Origin: Antedon bifida
Taxonomy: Eukaryota > Echinodermata > Crinoidea > Comatulida > Antedonidae
DNA length: 64,000 nt
Assembly: GCA_963402885.1 (NCBI GenBank)
Contig: OY727100.1
Location: 16,399,395 to 16,463,394 of the forward strand
Direction of reading: 5' to 3'
Below, piece by piece: positions 29,401 to 40,126 of the stretch (position 1 is its first letter; every line of letters begins with the position of its first letter). A program made the translations under genes and the position numbers. Under the pieces are notes generated by a model. That model saw nothing but the letters and a program-made list of their open reading frames with translations. It was not told where the DNA came from and did not search any database.

Positions 29401-32400
29401 AATTCTTAGTTGCGCTAATAAAACTCCTAGAAATTCCTTTTCTGGAAGCCAACTGAAAAAAAGCCAAAAAATACTTATATTCTATAAGGAAAAGTGTATA
29501 TTTTCTTACTTGGCAGTGTAAAATAGTTAACAAATCATGGAATCATGCTAATGGGTGCTATAGAAAGATATGGTGAACTTGCACCATCAATTAGTATACA
29601 TAAATTTATATAGTCCTGTTATATTAATAACACTTTGTGTACAGGTACCATTTGGTAGCAGCACTCAACACAAAGGGACCTTTAGGGGAGTAGAATGTTG
29701 TGGTATGTGTCATTGGATTCCCGTGTCATTCACACCTGTGTGCAATTCAGCCCAGTAGGCTGCAAGTCGCAGGGAATTCCCCTATTTACATTTATGCATG
29801 GTACTGAGAAGAAGATTTTATTTGTATTTCAACCTTTTTATCATATTTTAATGTTAAATATACATGACAAGCAAGACAATTTTTCTTGACGGAATAAAAT
29901 AATTGAGTTGAATTTGCAACAACTTGCAAAGACATACCTGCTCACTCAATGTACGAATCATCTTCTCAATATACGGCAACAATCCGCGCACAACAAACTC
30001 ATGGATGAATATTCGTAATCGATCGTGATCACTCAACGTAAGACAGGCGCCATGCACGCCAACAAGTTTATTTAAAACAATGTCCTTATTGTTTCCATCT
30101 GTTGCATCCATGTTGTCTTCGGTGATAATTGTTTGCGATTCGTTTGTTTCGTGGCCGACTGCTAACGGGTGCGAGACGACCTCGTTTGGCTGGGAGAGTG
30201 GATGTGAAGGATTTGTGTCGGGCATTGGGCCATTTGGACTATCTGAAAATTTGATTTTTAATCATGATACTATATATAAAGTATTATATAATCATAGTAA
30301 ATACAATTATTTTAGTAAGATTAGCTGTATTAGTTTCAATAATGGGAAAAAAACAATAATATATATATAATATAATTAAAGACATTATTGAGGATCCTGT
30401 AAAAGAAGAAAACAAGTTTTCGATGCTTACCATCATCCCCTGGAAATGGTTCCCCAGGCTGGGTAGGATCATTCATGTGTTCCGGATCAGCTTCTGTCAC
30501 TTTGTCTGGAAAGCCTCCGCTATCAACGTTGGGAGATATATCCATCTCTACCTGATCCTAAGGTTTAAGATACAAATGAATTATTTAATACTACAAGAAC
30601 CAATATAAAAGTTATTATAATTAAATCTTATTTAGTTGATGGGAGAGGGGGGGGGGAGTAAATCTCTATACAATCAATGAAAAAAAACATTGAACATTAT
30701 TATTCTCAACTAGGAATACTTACGGCACCAGTATCTACTGAATTATTAGTCATAAATTGGCTCCATGGATCCGGCATATTTGCTGTGTACTCATTCCCGA
30801 TGGAAGCAACCTCGGCGGCTTGTAAGGATCTTGAGTTTATTCTTAGCAAGTGGCAGGCGTGAGAGCCATAAGTGGACTTCATACTTTGATAGACAGCTTC
30901 AGCTCTGTTAGAAATATTTATAAAAAAGGAATACTTATTACCAAACAAATAGTGAAGATTTGTAAAGCTCTGTCTACACTATCAAACTAATATGGTAGGG
31001 AATGTATAATCAGAAAAGGAATGGATAGAGGGATGAAATAGAATGCCTGGAATAAGAGGAACAGGAAAAGAGAATGCTACACACACTATCTTCTCTCTTT
31101 CAGTGTTCAACAGAGTGTCAAATAGTAATTACTGGATCTAGGAAGTAAACCTATAAATGAACCAACTATGGCTTTAAACATTTGTTTGTATCTTGGACAT
31201 ATTTCAATGAAATTAGCAGAATATAAAAAAATAAATTATTATTATTAATCAAATACATCAGGGTACTCTTACTTTTCCTCTTCTCCTTCTGTGTTATCAT
31301 GTAACAAGATGTAGTACTTGAAGATGTTTGGACAAAGCCACTTAGGGTTGTTGATCCCACTACTATGCTGCAGCTGATGCTGTTGCTGGTTTAGCTTAGA
31401 AAACTGATCAATAGGGTCTGCATGGTTGGAGGATACAACAAGCATACCTGACATGGCAGTTAAGGGTAAATATACAAAGCAACAAGCTATGTATATGTTC
31501 ATGATTAGTACATCCTTGGTTACATAATTACTGGCACAGAATAAACAAATTGTCTGTACCATATCTTCACATATAACCAGTATCATTAGACAAACTCTGT
31601 GATACAGTGTGACATACGTATAACCTGTATTATTTTTAAGTTAGGCTTATGGCCTATGATACATATGTGATACTGTATCACAGAATCTGCCATGATACTT
31701 TACAAATTATTTATACAAAAAAAACAATGAGTTAGGATAAATTTATAACGAGGTCCTTAGATCTGAAGGATACGTACATAATATAGTATATGTAAGAATC
31801 TGTACAAATTTTACATACAGTAGAACACCTTCTTTAGGACAAACATATTTAGGGGACACTCATATTCAGGGGACACTTATATTCAGGGACACTTATATTC
31901 AGGGACACTCATATTCAGGGGACACTTATATTCAGGGACACTCATATTCAGGGACACCCTATTAAGGGGACACTTTTCCTGTTAAACGACCAAGTGGCAA
32001 TACCTTTATATTTTTCAACACTATGTTCAACCCTATTCAGGGGAAACCATTATTAAGAGGATACTCTGTCCCAAAGGGGTTCGCATAACAGGGAATCAAA
32101 AGTATTGTATATTTTGATTTCTGAAGGATACAAGCAATAAAGTGACGAATAAATTCATGTTCAGATGGAAGTGTAACTTGCAGGAAGTGCTCTCTGTATG
32201 CTTCAAACCATGGAGTTGAACCTGAAAGAAAAACAATTGAATTTGACCATTGAATCATTATCGTTTTGGAAAGTAAAACCAAAACTAAATCAAGTAAACA
32301 TGTTACTATTCAAAGAAGTCCTAAAGAAGGTAACTATGAAACAATGACACAGTTATGTTCACCTGATTTTTCTGTGCCTGGCCTAAAAATAATTATTTTC

Positions 32401-33927
32401 ATTAATTGCTAAGAGCTGCTCTTTAGAGGGAGTAAATATAAATAGCAACCAGCAAAATGCACTAAACAATTCAAATTGTTTTTGTAATTAGACTTCATTG
32501 TTTAAAAAAATAGTTTTTATTATTATCTACCCATTGTATATAACATGACTGTGTCAAACCACATAACACTCTTAATACTGTATAACCCTTTTTTCACTCT
32601 TATACAATTTTTTTTTCAATCTTACTTAGACAACCCTTTTTTATTCTTAGACAACTTCTATCACTCTTATACCACCCCTTTTCACTCTTATACAATCATC
32701 TTTTCACTCTTATACAACCCCTTTTCCACTCTTATACAACCCCTTTTTCACTCTTATACAACACTTTTTTCACTCTAAATACAACCCTTTTTTCACTCTT
32801 ATAAAACCCTTTTTCTCTTGTATACAATCTTTTTTTCACTCTTATACAATCTTTTTTTCACTATACAACCCTTTTTTTCACACTTATACAATCTTTTTTT
32901 CACTATACAACCCTTTTTTCACTCTTATACAATCTTTTTTTCACTCTTGTACAACTTTTTTTCACTATACAACCCTTTTTTCACTCTTGTACAACCATTT
33001 TTTCACTATACAACCATTTTTTCACTATACAACCCTTTTTTCACTCTTATAAAACCCTTCTTCACTCGTATAAAACCCTTTTTTTACTAAGATTCTTTTT
33101 TAAAACTTACTACTAAGCTGTAGATTGTAATTTCCAGCTGTGATGATGCTTTTGGAGGCTTCAGCGTTTGGGTGTATACTTCCGACTACATCATTGAGCA
33201 TTTTTCTGACGATCGCAGAAGATGGAGGCTGACTGTTCATATCATTTAGAATGATACGCATGTTGCGAATCGAGTTCACCTGCCCTTGTGGATCTCGAAT
33301 ATGAGCTGAAAATGTGAGGCAGTTATATTAAAATAATAATAACACATGATTTTAATCTAATTTTTACAGTATGTCGCAAAACTGTGAAGTTGGTTTGGAA
33401 AACAACATAAACATAATAATGTACTGTACTTCTACTAGTGTACATACTACTTAAGACAGATTGTGTATTTCTAACGGAAACTATATTAGTACCGATTCTC
33501 TTTGCCTTTGTGTTCATAGGGAAAATTGTAATTAATTTATTGTTTTTCATTAGCCTCATTAAATATACATTCAATACAATAGGTCTACTGTACACTGTGT
33601 GAGATACTCTTTTTTTCTAATCTTTAAATTTATTCTAGTAGGCCTAAGTAGTAGGATAACTACTATAGTATGTCTAATTAATAGTCAAAATGGATGCAAA
33701 CAACTATTAATGATGATAGACAAAATAATTAACAAAACATAATTTAAGGTACAGTACTCCATCCATTTACCTTCGGTCGTGAGCCTACAGAAGGGCCGTG
33801 CCATTTCCACAAATGTCAGGTTGTTCTTCTGTGCAATGACCTCAGCGTCGTGGCTACATAAAACAGCCACCATAGGCCCAAATGAATTCTGAATGAATTC
33901 CCGCGCACTCTGTGCGCATTGGGCCAT
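17473..33927 (-). CDS. TRAPPC8: TRAPP complex subunit 8 (Trs85 orthologue)
   Basis: There are 28 coding exons in transcript order: 33927-33771, 33305-33111, 32221-32132, 31447-31273, 30904-30724, 30557-30431, 30242-29938, 29452-29340, 28868-28718, 28420-28320, 27900-27795, 27367-27236, 26743-26672, 26096-25944, 25476-25347, 24936-24745, 24146-23974, 23491-23417, 23175-22870, 22684-22290, 21765-21621, 21232-21136, 20794-20673, 20076-19897, 19630-19526, 18809-18664, 18205-18107 and 17746-17473. Phases agree throughout, giving 1498 aa (human about 1435). Landmarks match human TRAPPC8: MAQCAQSAREFIQNSFGPMV at the start, TPWFEAYREHFLQ, HGACLTLSDHDRLRIFIHEF, ISRSFISATKNWF, KYAFHMILAGHRYSKAGQ, GPDRRLDPIIAPPMPLLE and FVDFPYSLLCGEIGQTILEV. 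The middle is helical-repeat (TPR-like) and the C-terminal third beta-rich. TRAPPC8 is specific to TRAPPIII, a Rab1 exchange factor acting in ER-Golgi traffic and autophagy. The gene shares its upstream region with NTF2. Confidence 0.97.
18377..18480. mobile_element. MITE family 5 left part (GGCCAATTTACAC type)
   Basis: GGCCAATTTACACGGACGAG followed by CGGTAAAGGTAAGTGGAAAA is the left end of a family also seen at 23570-23745, 27612-27711 (both ends) and about 39050. It lies in TRAPPC8 intron 26. Confidence 0.55.
19153..19222 (-). repeat. tRNA-like SINE fragment
   Basis: The reverse strand has an A-box-like CTAATGGTAGAGCAC and a B-box-like AAGTTCTAGTC about 35 bases apart, as in the tRNA-derived head of a SINE. 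No full cloverleaf forms, so this is not called a tRNA gene. Confidence 0.4.
19330..19479. mobile_element. MITE family 1 copy in a TRAPPC8 intron
   Basis: Degraded ends CAGTCTACACTATCTAACTT and TAGTTAGACAGAGCTTT flank an intact core with CATATATGGACATGATGATG and ACTACCATATTTGGGCACAT. Confidence 0.8.
19676..19855. mobile_element. MITE family 1 copy with internal duplication
   Basis: The ends CTGTCTACACTATCAAACTG and AAAGTTTGATAGTGTAAACT are present. A unit of about 45 bp (GTGATGTGCTCATATAATGG ... GACATCATCATG) is duplicated in tandem inside. It lies 42 bases from TRAPPC8 exon 24. Confidence 0.8.
20293..20449. mobile_element. MITE family 2 copy (AGTATCATAGGAATATTTGG)
   Basis: Inverted ends are AGTATCATAGGAATATTTGG and CCAAATATTCCTATGATAC, with CACATGT words inside. 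Related copies lie at 28116-28266, 31577-31706 and 52048-52204. Confidence 0.75.
20975..21108. mobile_element. Short inverted-repeat element, CAGGGGCGAATCCAGG type
   Basis: Ends CAGGGGCGAATCCAGGA and TAGATCCACCCCTG are imperfect inverted repeats around an interior of about 100 bp that holds two GCGCTA words. It lies in TRAPPC8 intron 22. The family name is not known. Confidence 0.5.
21400..21545. repeat. Minisatellite, about 20-bp unit
   Basis: There are six or seven copies of GACACCTGTATTAGCATTGA with small changes, in the TRAPPC8 intron between exons 21 and 22. The spacing is direct-repeat without spacers, so it is not CRISPR. Confidence 0.85.
21945..22092. mobile_element. MITE family 1 copy, intact ends
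   Basis: Ends are TAAGCTCTGTCTACACTATC and GATAATGTAGACAGAGCTTT. TATGGTAGTGATATG occurs twice. It lies in TRAPPC8 intron 20. Confidence 0.88.
23570..23745. mobile_element. MITE family 5 copy, degraded
   Basis: GGCAAATTTACACAGACCAC at the left, with CATTTTGTGTAAAT and AGTGTAAACTGG further right, is a decayed form of the GGCCAATTTACACAGACGAG family. Confidence 0.5.
24990..25170. repeat. Dispersed CCTATTAAG / GTGTCC repeat, decayed copy
   Basis: AGAAGCCCTATTAAGTAGAC, AAAAGGGGTGTCCTCTTAAT and ATGTGTCTCCTTTAATAGG belong to the family expanded at 16270-17040. It lies in TRAPPC8 intron 15. Confidence 0.5.
25217..25346. mobile_element. MITE family 1 copy truncated at a TRAPPC8 splice donor
   Basis: The left end CGCTCTGTCTACACTATCAA and core are intact. 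The right end stops at GGCACATCACAT, immediately beside GTTTAC, the reverse of the exon 15 donor GTAAAC. The intron therefore becomes MITE sequence about 6 bases in. Confidence 0.8.
25576..25742. mobile_element. MITE family 1 copy, intact ends
   Basis: Ends are AAGCTCTGTCTACACTATCA and GGATAGTGTAGACAGAGCT. TAGTGATATG is doubled in the core. It lies in TRAPPC8 intron 14, about 100 bases from exon 15. Confidence 0.88.
27415..27556. mobile_element. MITE family 1 copy, intact ends
   Basis: Ends are AAAGCTCTGTCTACACTATC and GATAGTGTAGACAGAGCTT, both with the TTTATGTGAC variant next to them, so the arms pair over about 35 bp. It lies in TRAPPC8 intron 11. Confidence 0.9.
27612..27711. mobile_element. 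MITE family 5 copy with both ends
   Basis: GGGCAATTTACACAGACGAG and the reverse CTCGTCTGTGTAAATTGGCC bound about 100 bp in TRAPPC8 intron 11. It is the best copy of this family in the window. Confidence 0.75.
28116..28266. mobile_element. MITE family 2 copy
   Basis: It carries AGTACCATAGGTACAATTGG, CACATGTTTTGCCTAGTATC and, at the right, ATGCTGTATTACCATATATT followed by CCTACGATAC. It lies in TRAPPC8 intron 10. Confidence 0.65.
28449..28516. mobile_element. MITE family 1 remnant with internal deletion
   Basis: Only the end portions ACCATCAAACTGTATGTGAC and TTTGATAGTGTAAACAGAGC remain, within about 70 bp. Confidence 0.7.
30964..30990. mobile_element. Solo MITE family 1 end
   Basis: AAGCTCTGTCTACACTATCA followed by AACTA, then unrelated sequence. 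It is a single terminal fragment in TRAPPC8 intron 4. Confidence 0.75.
31577..31706. mobile_element. MITE family 2 copy, diverged
   Basis: GTATCATTAGACAAACTCTG, GTGATACAGTGTGACATACG, GCCTATGATACATATGTGAT and GCCATGATACTTTA echo the family at 20293 and 52048. Confidence 0.5.
31818..32090. repeat. Tandem TATTCAGGGACACT array
   Basis: The dispersed CCCCTATT/GGGACAC repeat has expanded locally. TATTCAGGGGACACT(C/T)A recurs about seven times with a period of 18-20 bp between 31855 and 31960. It ends about 40 bases from TRAPPC8 exon 3. Confidence 0.75.
32560..33090. repeat. Minisatellite, TTTTTTCACTCTTATACAAC unit
   Basis: About 25 imperfect copies of a unit of about 20 bp (variants TTTCACTATACAACCC and TTCACTCTTGTACAAC) fill most of TRAPPC8 intron 2, ending about 20 bases from exon 2. 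The open frames across it are artefacts of the repeat. Confidence 0.9.
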
Positions 33928-34329
33928 TGTAAATATAAAGTTAAGACAATATTTTAGAAATAAAACAAATTAAAAGTGTATTTTCATTATTAAAAACTTC
34001 CGACTATACTGCACCAAGCATCCAGAAACGTATTCTTTTTACAGTACCTCAGCCATCAACGTTCGGACCTGCCCACTCACACCATTTATTAGGCTTCTAA
34101 ACACAGTCGTTTTTCAGGAACTAGAATATAAAACGCATCTTTTCAAAAAGAATAATATTTGCGGTTTCACACGACTCAACATGTTAACAAGAATGTACAC
34201 GCCTACCATTATGGATGCCTGCTTGATAGCGAAAAAAGTTTACGCGGGGTATGCACGCTCTACGTCGTCGCGATTTCGTGTGGTCGTCCGACTTTTTATC
34301 TCTTTTTTATGTAGTTAGCGTGCTCCACA
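33928..34329. promoter_or_regulatory. Shared upstream region TRAPPC8 / NTF2
   Basis: This is 402 bases between divergent start codons. It holds a CG-containing patch (TCTACGTCGTCGCGATTTCG, about 34260-34280) that stands out from the AT-rich surroundings, consistent with a CpG-type promoter. No firm factor sites were read. Confidence 0.5.
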
Positions 34330-37300
34330 ATGGCAGCCGCTAATCAAGATCCTAGCCAACTGTTAGCTCAACAGTTTACAGGATATTTCTATGAGAAATT
34401 TCAGTCTAATCGTGAACAATTAGCCCCTCTCTTTGTGAGTAGTAGTTAGGCTGCATAAAGGGCATGCATGGTGGGACTGAAATGTGACAACCAACCAGGG
34501 TACTGGCCCTATTTGTGCGTGTGTCTGTTGATGAGATGGAAGGATTCGTTTACCTAAGTAGGCCTAGGCCTATGTTTATTGTTAGGGCCTAAATAAATGA
34601 CAGTTTTGTATCATTTGAACTTTGTAAATTGTCAGTTAAGCGTAGGCCTAGTTCAAGTTACGATAAATTTGTAATTGTAAGTGAAAAAAGACAGAAAATA
34701 ATAAATTAAAACTAAAAATCTTTCATTTATTTGGCCCCTGCTCGATTAGCTGGCATTGGTGTCTTACTCTTATCAATTAAATTTATAGTTTTTTTTTGTG
34801 AAAACATTTTTTCCACAAAGTTTATTCATAATATTAATAAAGTACAGTAACTTCCACTAATAATAAAATATGAAGTAAAATATATTTTTCCAATTACAGT
34901 TTATAAGAATATACTGTAATAACTAATTTTTAAACACAATCAAAGAATAAGACATTTATTTTAGCTAAGACTGAGCCTAGAGACCTTCATTTACTTATAT
35001 ATGATAATCTCATCTTTTGTGTTTCAGGAGGAAACCTCAACCATGACCTTCGAAGGTGCTTGTTTTAAAGGAAGAGAACAAATAATGGCCAAATTAATGG
35101 TGTGAAGACAATTTTTGGTTCCCCAATGAACCACAGCAAAACCAAATAATGAACCACAGCAAAACCAAATAATGAACCACAGCAAAACCAAATAATGAAC
35201 CACAGCAAACTCCAATGAACAAGGATCCGACGAATTATCCCAAGAACCACAGCAAACCCAAATAATGAACACAGCGAACCCAAATGAACCAGGTCCAATC
35301 AATTATTTAAAACCAATTAAACAGGCTCTTTTAATGCCTGGAAACCTAAAGAAAACCATCCCTCTAGAAAAATGGTATGAGTTAAGCCATGGGTTTGCTG
35401 TGCTTCGTTGGGATAATTCATCGGACCGTGCGCATAGAAAATTTCAATTGAGCTAAGCACACACTTGGAGGGTGAATATAGGGGATTAAGCAAGCAATAA
35501 GGATGCACACTATCCTCTTTTAAACTACTTTTTGATATCTATTTTTGACAGACTATTATTAATATATGTTAGCTCTCCTGGATCCTCCCCTGACTTGTAT
35601 TGAGTCACAGGCATTGAAAGTCTAGTGACACCACTTGCAATGCATCTTGCCAATCTGCCCTGCTTTGTTCCAGGATCAACAATACAAAATCTAGGCACTA
35701 GAATGTCTAGTGAGCTAAATTGAATTAGAATCAGACTGCAAAAGGTGGCACCAGTCAGTTGTCCATTCCAACATCTCTCTATGCTCGTTTTCTGTACCAC
35801 AGTTAAACCATCTTTCAAAATGGTATCCTATTCACAATCCCATTCTGCATTATTGAAAAATAATATATTACATCTATTCAAATTCTGGTTTGACAAACAG
35901 CCAAATAAGAAGGTACACATCACTCAAACTGTTACAAGACAGGAGTATACCCTATACTTAGTTCCTATTTCTTAGTATATGCAAATTGATAACTTTAAAT
36001 TTCCTTTATCTTAATTTTTTAGAGTTTACCGATGAATATGCAACGTATACTCTCAACAGCAGATTGCCAGGCTTTAGATAACACATTCTTTATTGTCTTT
36101 ATTGTAGGACAAGTCAAGGTAAATAATACCGTAAATCTTCTAATTGTAACCCTGGGTTATTCTTTGATTGTTTTTTAGGGTGGGTTACTATTAGAGTAGT
36201 GGGTTACTAATGCCAATCTTGAATTAGGCACCTGAAAATAGTAACCCACACACAACTTTTCCGGTCAGCAACTCATAGCAAAATATTAAAACAGTGATGA
36301 ATAAACAAATTTGGTTGAACTCTAACTTTATTTTATAAACTCAAAAACACTCAATCCTTCCCCACTCCCGAGATCAACATGCATTATCTCCTTATTTTCA
36401 AAATACGGCTGCATCCTAAGTTTTTGTGACTCTAATAGTAACCCCCATGGGTTACTAATTAGAGTAGTGGGTCATTATTATAGATTGACCTATAAGGTGG
36501 GTTACTATTAGAAGATTTACGATAATACTGTAATTATGCTGTCTGATCATTTTGTCTGATTGTTTTGATCTTTTTAATGAATGTTTGTAACTACATTTTG
36601 TAAATAAATAGTGCTTATATTACTATATTATTATGGTAATAAATGCAGACAAAGTTTTGTTGTATGAAACTATAGAGGGTGCTATAAAACATCAAACCAC
36701 AGAGGGTGCTATAAACAAGAAATATTTCTTACAAAAAACGCTGCTCGCTTATTGACGTAACAGTTTTAAAGATATATTGTCCCTCTGGAAAATATTTTTT
36801 ATTTCCAATTTGTTTTTGAATGTTTCCTTTTGTTATCACATAATAGTTATTTTACCTGAAAAAAATGTAATTTAAAGCAAAAAATACTTAAATTGTCTGT
36901 CATACAATGGTTTTTGGGTTATAATTAAACGTTTCTTTTTTCTTTTTATACGTGAATAAATATTATTTTTTTGTCACTTCATCACGCCCAGATACTTCAA
37001 GTGTGAAGTATCATTTAACAAACAAAAACTTTAATAGACTGTTTTGATAATAATTCAATGATTATCTGACAGCGAATTACAGTATTATAGTCAAATGGGA
37101 CTCATAAATACCAGAAATGCTTTGGGATTTGTAATTTTAGCATGACATGTCCTAATAGACTCTTTTCCCAGAGGTTTTTTGAGTCCAGCAGCTGGGACCT
37201 ATAAATTATAGTCGAGTTTCCATTTTAGTAAAAATGTCAGTGTCTAGTACTATAACTGCTGCTTGCTTTCAGCTAAAAAATGAGTCATCTCTTGTGACGT

Positions 37301-37671
37301 AGCGGGCTAGAGCAGCAGCGTGAAAAACGATATTATAGTAACTATACTATATATAGTATAATGTTGTATAGTTTATTTTTATATATATTTGTTTATATGA
37401 GGGCCTCTTGATTGTCAGCATATGCTGTTTAAGGTTAAATTAAATCAATAAAGTGGGGTGTATGCAAAAGGTGAAAAATGCGGTTTCAACTCATTTCACT
37501 TATTAAATTAAACAATGCATGAATTGATTAATTTGTAACATCAACAATTTTTTTTTTCAGAGTGACGATGATCATCCACATGGGTTTGCAGAAACTTTTC
37601 TGTTAAAGAATGTCAATGGACAAATCTCTATAATGAATTCATTTTTTAGGTTGATTCTGCATAATGCCTAA
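34330..37671 (+). CDS. NUTF2: Nuclear transport factor 2, upstream copy
   Basis: Coding exons are 34330-34434, 35028-35099, 36023-36118 and 37561-37671. All introns are phase 0 and the product is 127 aa, the length of human NTF2. Signatures are LAQQFTGYFYEKFQSNREQL, STMTFEGACFKGREQIMAKL, FFIVFIVGQVKSDDDHPHGF and ETFLLKNVNGQISIMNSFFR, followed by LILHNA. NTF2 is a homodimeric cone-shaped protein that carries Ran-GDP back into the nucleus and binds FxFG nucleoporins. The acidic triplet DDD aligns with the loop Asp-92/Asp-94 and the Glu of TFEG with Glu-42, both Ran-binding positions. The tryptophan before that Glu in human is Phe here. A second copy lies 2.5 kb downstream. Confidence 0.93.
35115..35280. 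repeat. Minisatellite, 23-24-bp unit
   Basis: AATGAACCACAGCAAAACCA followed by AAT recurs four times nearly perfectly (35128-35210), then in diverged form to about 35280. It lies in intron 2 of the first NTF2 gene. Confidence 0.85.
36130..36521. mobile_element. Inverted-repeat element, GTAAATCTTCTAAT type
   Basis: CGTAAATCTTCTAATTGTAA with CCC at the left and the reverse TTACTATTAGAAGATTTACG at the right bound about 390 bp. Inside, GGGTTACTATTAGAGTAGTG and its reverse-like ACTCTAATAGTAACCC occur, giving a second, inner palindrome. It begins 12 bases after the exon 3 donor of NTF2. Confidence 0.7.
36768..37000. mobile_element. Partial TTAA MITE relative
   Basis: TTTTAAAGATATATTGTCCC, ATAATAGTTATTTTACCTGA and AAAAATGTAATTTAAAGCAA match the left half of the element at 14972-15327. 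The right end was not found. Confidence 0.6.
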
Positions 37672-40126
37672 GAATATAAACATTTTCTCAAATGCACGTG
37701 CCCCATCTTCTAATGAGCTATTAACAGATGAGTGTAAAATTCTGGTTGTGATAAATTCATTACCACGTATTAACTTCTCTTATGTTTTATATACCATACG
37801 CCAAGAACGTCCGTTTTTCCATGTTAAGTCAACATGCCGTGTCATCAATTCTTACTGTGGGAACTAAAATTGAAATTTTATTAGTAGATAATTTGCCTTT
37901 GTGAAAAAAATAATATTCTACATAAGATGAGTAAACTTAGAAGCTTTCAGTAAAAAAAAATGATTTGATTACCATGTTTGTGCAATGTATGTAAAATCAT
38001 CCACAATGCACTTAAATATCATCCACAATGCAATGGTAATTAAACTTTGAATCGGGTGAAGGTGTATGTATTGCGAAAAGCGAGCTTTGTATTTGATACT
38101 TAGAGCATACGCTGTGGCGTACACTATTCCATCACAAAAAAACGGAGTGGAGTTTGAAGCTGTCGCATTGGTTAACGAGAGTGTGTAGCGATTTTATTGA
38201 AACCACTGTTTTTCTTTTTGCTCAGCACTTGGTAATAATGATATATTTAATGTTTACACAAATATGTACAAATAAACAGTGATGTTTTCATAAATATTCT
38301 TTACTTTGTTATATTGATAATAATATTCAGGAAAAAATTATAAAGTAGCTTTGGAAAAATTATATTAACTTTTAAAATTGGCTCTTAAATTAACTTTATA
38401 AAAATTAGTATACAGTACAGTATGTCATACCCGTGTGTATTACCCCCTTTATTTTGTATGATGCTTTTATTGTAATTATTTAAAATATGCAGATTGCAAT
38501 GTGTTTTAATTTTAAGATGGTTGATAGTTACTGCATAAGTTTAATTTTTATAGAATATAATTCAAATCATTTCACTTTATGCGTGTATAATTTCATACTT
38601 AAAAAAAGGAAATTTGATGGAACAGTTTCCATAACAGACATAAACTGCAGTTCCCCGCAAGGGTCTGGTTCCATTTACATGAAAAGCAAAAAATTGAAAT
38701 ATGTAGCTCCGAAAACTACAGTACATACATACAGTAAATCACAATAAAATAACCAAAATTAGCGCGACAAAATAATGAACTCTGTTTTGATTGATTGTTG
38801 ACTGGTACAGATTTAGTTTTTTTAGGCCATAATAATAATACACATTGAATTTGAACCGTACGCATGTTTCACTTACATTATTAAAGGTATGTGTTTTCTA
38901 AACTGAATGTCTGTGTGGTTTTTGTAAATGTCTTTTTGTTGGTAAGGTAATAGCACGTGATATCACAAGCAAGCTTTTATTGGCTGATCCGGGGTGTAGA
39001 AATAAAGACTCTGATGGGATGAAATAACTGACGGGATATTAAATCGAGACCAATTTACACAAGACAGCGCGCGTTACCGCGTTGCTTGTGTCCCATCAGG
39101 GAGTTGTAAAATAATCCCTGGTTTACATGCAGAATCTGTATCTATCCTGAGCGGAAACCCTCCACGGAGATAAAATATTTTCCTGTGGAAAGTAGAAATT
39201 TGAAAAAGGGGGTGTTGTAAGTTTGTTTTTCTTGCTAGTGCAACCTTTCTTTCCAACCCAGCTTAATACAGGGCATATGTAAAAATCCTTTCCCCAATCC
39301 ACGTGACAAAATCGGCGTGACAAAATAAGCGTGCTTTAATTATTTCGTACTTTAAACATGGCGCGCATTTATTCAAACTGTATTTAGAGTTCCCCCAATC
39401 CTTTTGAATATACAACTCTGTTGCATACATTAAAAGGGGCTTTTTAACTATAGGCTGCAGTGTATATAAGGTCTCAAGTCAAGGTAATTGAAGTTAATTA
39501 GTTTTCTGTCATTTTATGCAGGTAGGCTATAGTTTGACCGGATTGTGATTTTTTACCATTTAGGCCTACCATGTGTGATGTCACACAAAGTTGCGTTATA
39601 TCTAAGTTTCAAACCGTTCGCGAGTACAGAAGTGTTTTTTTTGTGTGTTACTTTTGAAGGAAGAATAATTGCATGTGTGTAGACTTAACGTCACAAACAC
39701 TGGCCTGGATCAAGGACCTTGAATATAACAAGGGACCGGACTTAACTCTTGGCCTGAATGAATTTTAAAATCAAGGAGAGACTTGGTGACCATCATTTTA
39801 AAATTAAACAATGGTAGGCCTATCAATGCGTATCTCTCGTGGGAATTAGATTTTCTACACAAAATCCACTTAGAACCTAACTATTTTAGAGATATACTGC
39901 GGACCAACATTACAAAAAGAATTGATCAAAAGAAGCGATGGATTGTGCAAGCAACAACCCTGAACCACTCATGAAATTAGGTTAATTTGTAATAACAATT
40001 ATATCGTAAAAATACTTGTTAAGCGTTGATTGGTCGGTATACTTTTACAATTGTATCGGTCGTATATGCCCACTTATTCGTTTTCATTTACAGGCGTGGT
40101 ATTTCTGGTTGATAACAGTTTTCAAG
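37672..40126. other. Gap between the two NTF2 genes
   Basis: This is about 2.45 kb with no supported gene. It is AT-rich. A short CCAATTTACACAAGACAGCG at about 39050 resembles MITE family 5. The open frames here (for example 38487-38747) lack domains and intron structure. Confidence 0.5.

Noticed and set aside
32545..33090. Two ORFs of 77 and 90 codons in the plus strand
   Set aside because: Translation of a 20-bp minisatellite within an intron.
35115..35280. CRISPR-like regular repeat
   Set aside because: Units adjoin without unique spacers, the DNA is animal, and the repeat is a 23-24-bp minisatellite. The same reasoning applies to 21400-21545.
36021..37671. NTF2 upstream copy as a pseudogene
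   Set aside because: All four exons are intact, splice sites are canonical and the 127-aa length equals the human protein.
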